8,069 nucleotides of DNA, taken from positions 1-8,069 of the forward strand of contig CALMNV010000133.1 in assembly GCA_937873285.1 (NCBI GenBank), written 5' to 3'. Under the pieces are notes generated by a model, which saw nothing but the letters and a program-made list of their open reading frames with translations, was not told the origin of the DNA and did no database searches. Positions 5,921 to 8,069 of the stretch are shown piece after piece; the stretch's first letter is position 1, and every line of letters starts with the position of its first letter. The position numbers were made by a program, and so were the translations under genes. This DNA is from an uncultured Intrasporangium sp. (GTDB lineage Bacteria; Actinomycetota; Actinomycetes; Actinomycetales; Dermatophilaceae).

Positions 5921-6329
5921 ATGGATAGCTCGGCGCTGGACGGCCTGTTCCTCGCCCGGCGCGTCTCGGAGGCCGCCGCGGAGCTGCTGCAGACGTTGGT
6001 GCACCAGCGCCATCGCCGCCGCGCGCGCGCTGGATCTCGAGTGGCGCATCGCGCGAGACCACCCCGCCGTCCCCTGCGACCCGGCGCTCATCGCCCGCCT
6101 CGGCCACGCGGTCGCGGCAACCGGCCATCCCGTCGAGCATCTCCCGTCCGGCGCGGGCCACGACGCGGTCACCATGTCCGCCGTCGTCCCGGTGGCCATG
6201 CTCTTCGTCCGCTGCGCGGGCGGCATTAGCCACCAGCCGGCGGAATCGGTGACGGCCGATGACGTCGCCGTCGCCATCGATGTCCTCGACCACTTTCTCG
6301 CGTCCCTCGCCCACGAGGGACGGTCATGA
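5921..6329 (+). pseudogene. allC: Allantoate amidohydrolase (M20 family), C-terminal fragment with a frameshift
   Basis: From 6009 to the stop at 6327-6329 the frame encodes 106 residues: AIAAARALDLEWRI, then ARLGHAV, LPSGAGHDAVTMSAVVP and MLFVRCAGGISHQPAESVT. These are the end of an M20-type allantoate amidohydrolase or N-carbamoyl amino acid hydrolase, with the GHDA histidine and the last metal-ligand histidine in GISH. These enzymes release ammonia and CO2 from allantoate. Upstream, 5921-6007 (from ATG 5921) stays coding-like in a different frame, ending EAAAELLQTLVHQ. Removing one base at about 6008 joins the two frames into VHQAIAAARAL, as expected of the family. Full-length enzymes have about 400 residues, so roughly two thirds is missing; there is no start codon in the C-terminal frame before 6174. 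The stop overlaps allantoinase by ATGA. It is a decayed or sequence-damaged partial gene. Confidence 0.75.
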
Positions 6330-7690
6330 CCCGGTACGACCGCATCGTCCGCGGCGGCCTCGTCGTGACCGGCGAGGGCGTTGCTCGGGCCGACATCGCC
6401 ATCGCGGGCGAGACGATCGCCGCCATTGCGCCCGACATGGAAGGCGTGTCAAGAGAAGAGATTGACGCTCGCGGTCTGCACGTCCTCCCCGGCGCGGTCG
6501 ACATCCACGTCCACTTCAACGAACCCGGCCGCACCGAGTGGGAAGGCTGGGCCACCGGCTCGGCGGCCTGCGCCGTCGGTGGCACGACCACCGTGGCCGA
6601 GATGCCCCTCAACGCCCACCCCCCAACCCTCGACGGCCCCGCCTTCGACACCAAGCGCGCGGCGGCCCAGGCCGGCTCATACGTCGACTTCGCCCTCTGG
6701 GGCGGCCTCACTCCGCTCAACCTCGACCGCATGCAGGAGCTGGCGCAGCGCGGCGTCATCGGCTTCAAGGCGTTCATGTCCAACTCCGGCATCGCCGATT
6801 TCCCCGCCGCCGACGACGCCACACTGCTGCAAGGCATGCAAACCGCGGCCGCATCGGGATTGCCCGTCGCCGTCCACGCCGAAAACGACGCCATCACGTC
6901 GGCCCTCGCCGTGCGGGCCGTCGCCGAAGGTCGCACGGGACCGCGCGACTACCTCGCTTCGCGGCCGGCCATCGCCGAGACCGAAGCCATCGCCCGCGCC
7001 ATCCACCTCGCCGAGGAAACCGGCTGCGCCCTGCACGTGGTCCACGTCAGCACCGGCCGCGGCGTCGCCCTCATCGCCGAGGCGCGCGCCCGCGGCGTCG
7101 ATGTCACGGCGGAGACCTGCCCCCACTACCTCCTCTTCACCGAGGACGATCTGGAGCGGCTCGGCGCCGTCGCCAAGTGCGCCCCGCCCCTGCGCCCGCG
7201 CTCGGACGTAGACGCGCTCTGGCAAGCCCTTTTCGACGGAGACATCCACGTCGTGGCCTCCGACCACTCGCCGGCGCCGCCCGAGATGAAAACCGGCGAC
7301 GATTTCTTCGCTATCTGGGGCGGCATCTCCGGCTGCCAATCGCTCCTCGGCGCCCTCCTTTTCGCCGGGCACATTGAGCGAGGACTTCCTTTGGCATCGG
7401 TCGCCGCCCTGCTGGCCGAGCAACCGGCGCAGCGTCTACGGATGGCCGGCAAGGGACGCATCGCCATCGGCTGCGACGCCGACCTCGTCTTGGTCGATCT
7501 GGGCGAACGGTATACCCTTGCCCCGGAACAACTGCGCTACCGCCACCGCCGTAGCCCCTTCGCAAACATGGCGTTCGCCGGCAAACCGCGGCGGACCATC
7601 CTGCGCGGAGAGACGATCGCGATCGACGGCGAGCCGGTTGACGCGCCGCGAGGCTGTTTGGTGAAACCGACCCCGGCAGAGCAAAGGTGA
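6326..7690 (+). CDS. allB: Allantoinase
   Basis: This complete 454-residue cyclic amidohydrolase hydrolyses allantoin to allantoate. The binuclear metal site is intact: H61 and H63 in DIHVHFNEPGRTEWEG, the probable carboxylated lysine K148 in GVIGFKAFMSNSGI, H184 in AVHAEN, H240 in LHVVHVSTGRG, and D313 in VASDHSPAP. The NEPGRTEWEG and FMSNSG motifs and the ETCPHYL and KCAPPLR blocks favour allantoinase over dihydroorotase or hydantoinase. The C-terminal KGRIAIGCDADLVLVDL and YRHRRSPF end the barrel and return to the small beta domain. ATG 6326 overlaps the preceding stop and has a GAGGGACGG-like ribosome binding site upstream. The length is normal. Codons end mostly in C, with more A/T-ending third positions than the genes left of 5640. 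Together with the flanking genes it forms a purine degradation operon. Confidence 0.96.
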   Translation: MTRYDRIVRGGLVVTGEGVARADIAIAGETIAAIAPDMEGVSREEIDARGLHVLPGAVDIHVHFNEPGRTEWEGWATGSAACAVGGTTTVAEMPLNAHPPTLDGPAFDTKRAAAQAGSYVDFALWGGLTPLNLDRMQELAQRGVIGFKAFMSNSGIADFPAADDATLLQGMQTAAASGLPVAVHAENDAITSALAVRAVAEGRTGPRDYLASRPAIAETEAIARAIHLAEETGCALHVVHVSTGRGVALIAEARARGVDVTAETCPHYLLFTEDDLERLGAVAKCAPPLRPRSDVDALWQALFDGDIHVVASDHSPAPPEMKTGDDFFAIWGGISGCQSLLGALLFAGHIERGLPLASVAALLAEQPAQRLRMAGKGRIAIGCDADLVLVDLGERYTLAPEQLRYRHRRSPFANMAFAGKPRRTILRGETIAIDGEPVDAPRGCLVKPTPAEQR

Positions 7691-8069
7691 TGTGGAAAAC
7701 CTATCTTCAACCACAAACCCTCGATGACGCGCTCGGCCTCCTTGCCGAGCACGCGGGGAGCGCCCGTATCGTCGCCGGCGGCACCGACGTCATGGTCGAG
7801 CTCTCCCGCGGCGTGCGGGCCACCAACACGCTGATCGACATCACCGCCGTCCCCGGCTTGCGCCAGATTCGGCTCGTCGACGGCGTCATCTCCCTCGGCG
7901 CCCTCACCACCCATAACGACGTCATCGCCTCCCCCCTCTGCCGGGATCGCGCCCGCCCCCTCGCCCAGGCCTGCTGGGAAGTCGGCGCGCCCCAGATCCG
8001 CACCCGCGGCACGGTCGCCGGCAACCCCGTCACCCCCTCCCCCGCCAACGACACCATCACCCCCCTCCT
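7690..8069 (+). CDS. Xanthine dehydrogenase, FAD-binding subunit (N-terminal part, runs off the right edge)
   Basis: The first 126 residues of a molybdopterin dehydrogenase FAD-binding subunit (CoxM/XdhB type) are present. This subunit passes electrons from the molybdenum and iron-sulfur subunits to FAD during oxidation of hypoxanthine or xanthine. It shows the first FAD motif IVAGGTDVMVEL at residues 27-38, then TLIDITAVPGLRQI, LGALTTHNDVIAS, and the second FAD motif region RTRGTVAGN with PANDTITPL. The ATG at 7690 shares one base with the allantoinase stop (TGATG), with AAAGG a few bases before it, so translation is probably coupled. The frame stays open to the edge. Proline replaces residues that are usually L and A in the second FAD block (GNPVTPSP), which may reflect sequence error. 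Other substrates (CO, nicotinate, aldehydes) are possible for the family; the allantoinase neighbour favours purines. Confidence 0.88.
   Translation, partial: MWKTYLQPQTLDDALGLLAEHAGSARIVAGGTDVMVELSRGVRATNTLIDITAVPGLRQIRLVDGVISLGALTTHNDVIASPLCRDRARPLAQACWEVGAPQIRTRGTVAGNPVTPSPANDTITPL

Noticed and set aside
5793..6314. Minus-strand open frame crossing the joint and opposite the allC remnant
   Set aside because: No recognisable family, biased composition, and the plus strand encodes clear M20 motifs here. I also looked in it for the missing CydB N-terminus and found none.
6226..6936. Minus-strand open frame of 236 codons opposite allantoinase
   Set aside because: Antisense to the metal-binding part of a complete allantoinase; no independent support.

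Overview
The window looks like two unrelated genomic pieces joined near 5625-5920. The left piece (about 1-5640) is very GC-rich and all its genes are on the minus strand. The gene set is actinobacterial in style: an enol-lactonase/carboxymuconolactone decarboxylase fusion (PcaL type), PcaF, PcaI, PcaJ, an IclR-type regulator and a QsuB-like dehydratase. My guess is a member of the Micrococcales, perhaps Intrasporangiaceae, based on protein style and a Tyr-Ala TATGCC codon habit. The right piece (about 5921-8069) runs on the plus strand and carries purine (allantoin) degradation genes whose proteins resemble those of Chloroflexota. Both lineage guesses rest on reading alone; no search was run.

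Left piece, read on the minus strand from right to left: a 5'-truncated cytochrome bd oxidase subunit II (5082-5702, real homology only up to about 5624); a 194-bp spacer with a weak hairpin; pcaL (3703-4887); then a promoter/operator region (3660-3698) driving a tightly packed unit pcaF-pcaI-pcaJ-regulator-qsuB-like gene. The junctions in that unit are two 4-base ATGA/GTGA overlaps followed by gaps of 11 and 10 bases. Together these genes carry out the lower beta-ketoadipate pathway: carboxymuconolactone to enol-lactone to beta-ketoadipate (PcaL), to the CoA thioester (PcaIJ), to succinyl-CoA plus acetyl-CoA (PcaF). The QsuB-like enzyme would feed protocatechuate in from quinate/shikimate. 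The regulator probably controls the promoter in front of pcaF. Protocatechuate dioxygenase (pcaHG) and cycloisomerase (pcaB) are not in the window.

Right piece: the C-terminal third of an allantoate amidohydrolase (5921-6329) with a one-base frameshift near 6008; a complete allantoinase (6326-7690) overlapping it by 4 bases; and the start of a xanthine dehydrogenase FAD-binding subunit (7690 to the end) overlapping allantoinase by one base. This is a purine catabolic operon running from xanthine oxidation towards ureido compounds.

The joint itself is the most striking thing here. Two genes on opposite strands have both lost their 5' ends and point away from each other. Between them lie about 300 bp of non-coding DNA holding a tandem pair of 30-bp hairpin repeats and a C6/G7 inverted repeat. 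This is either an assembly or cloning chimera, or a real recombination/insertion scar. I did not find a convincing new biological system.
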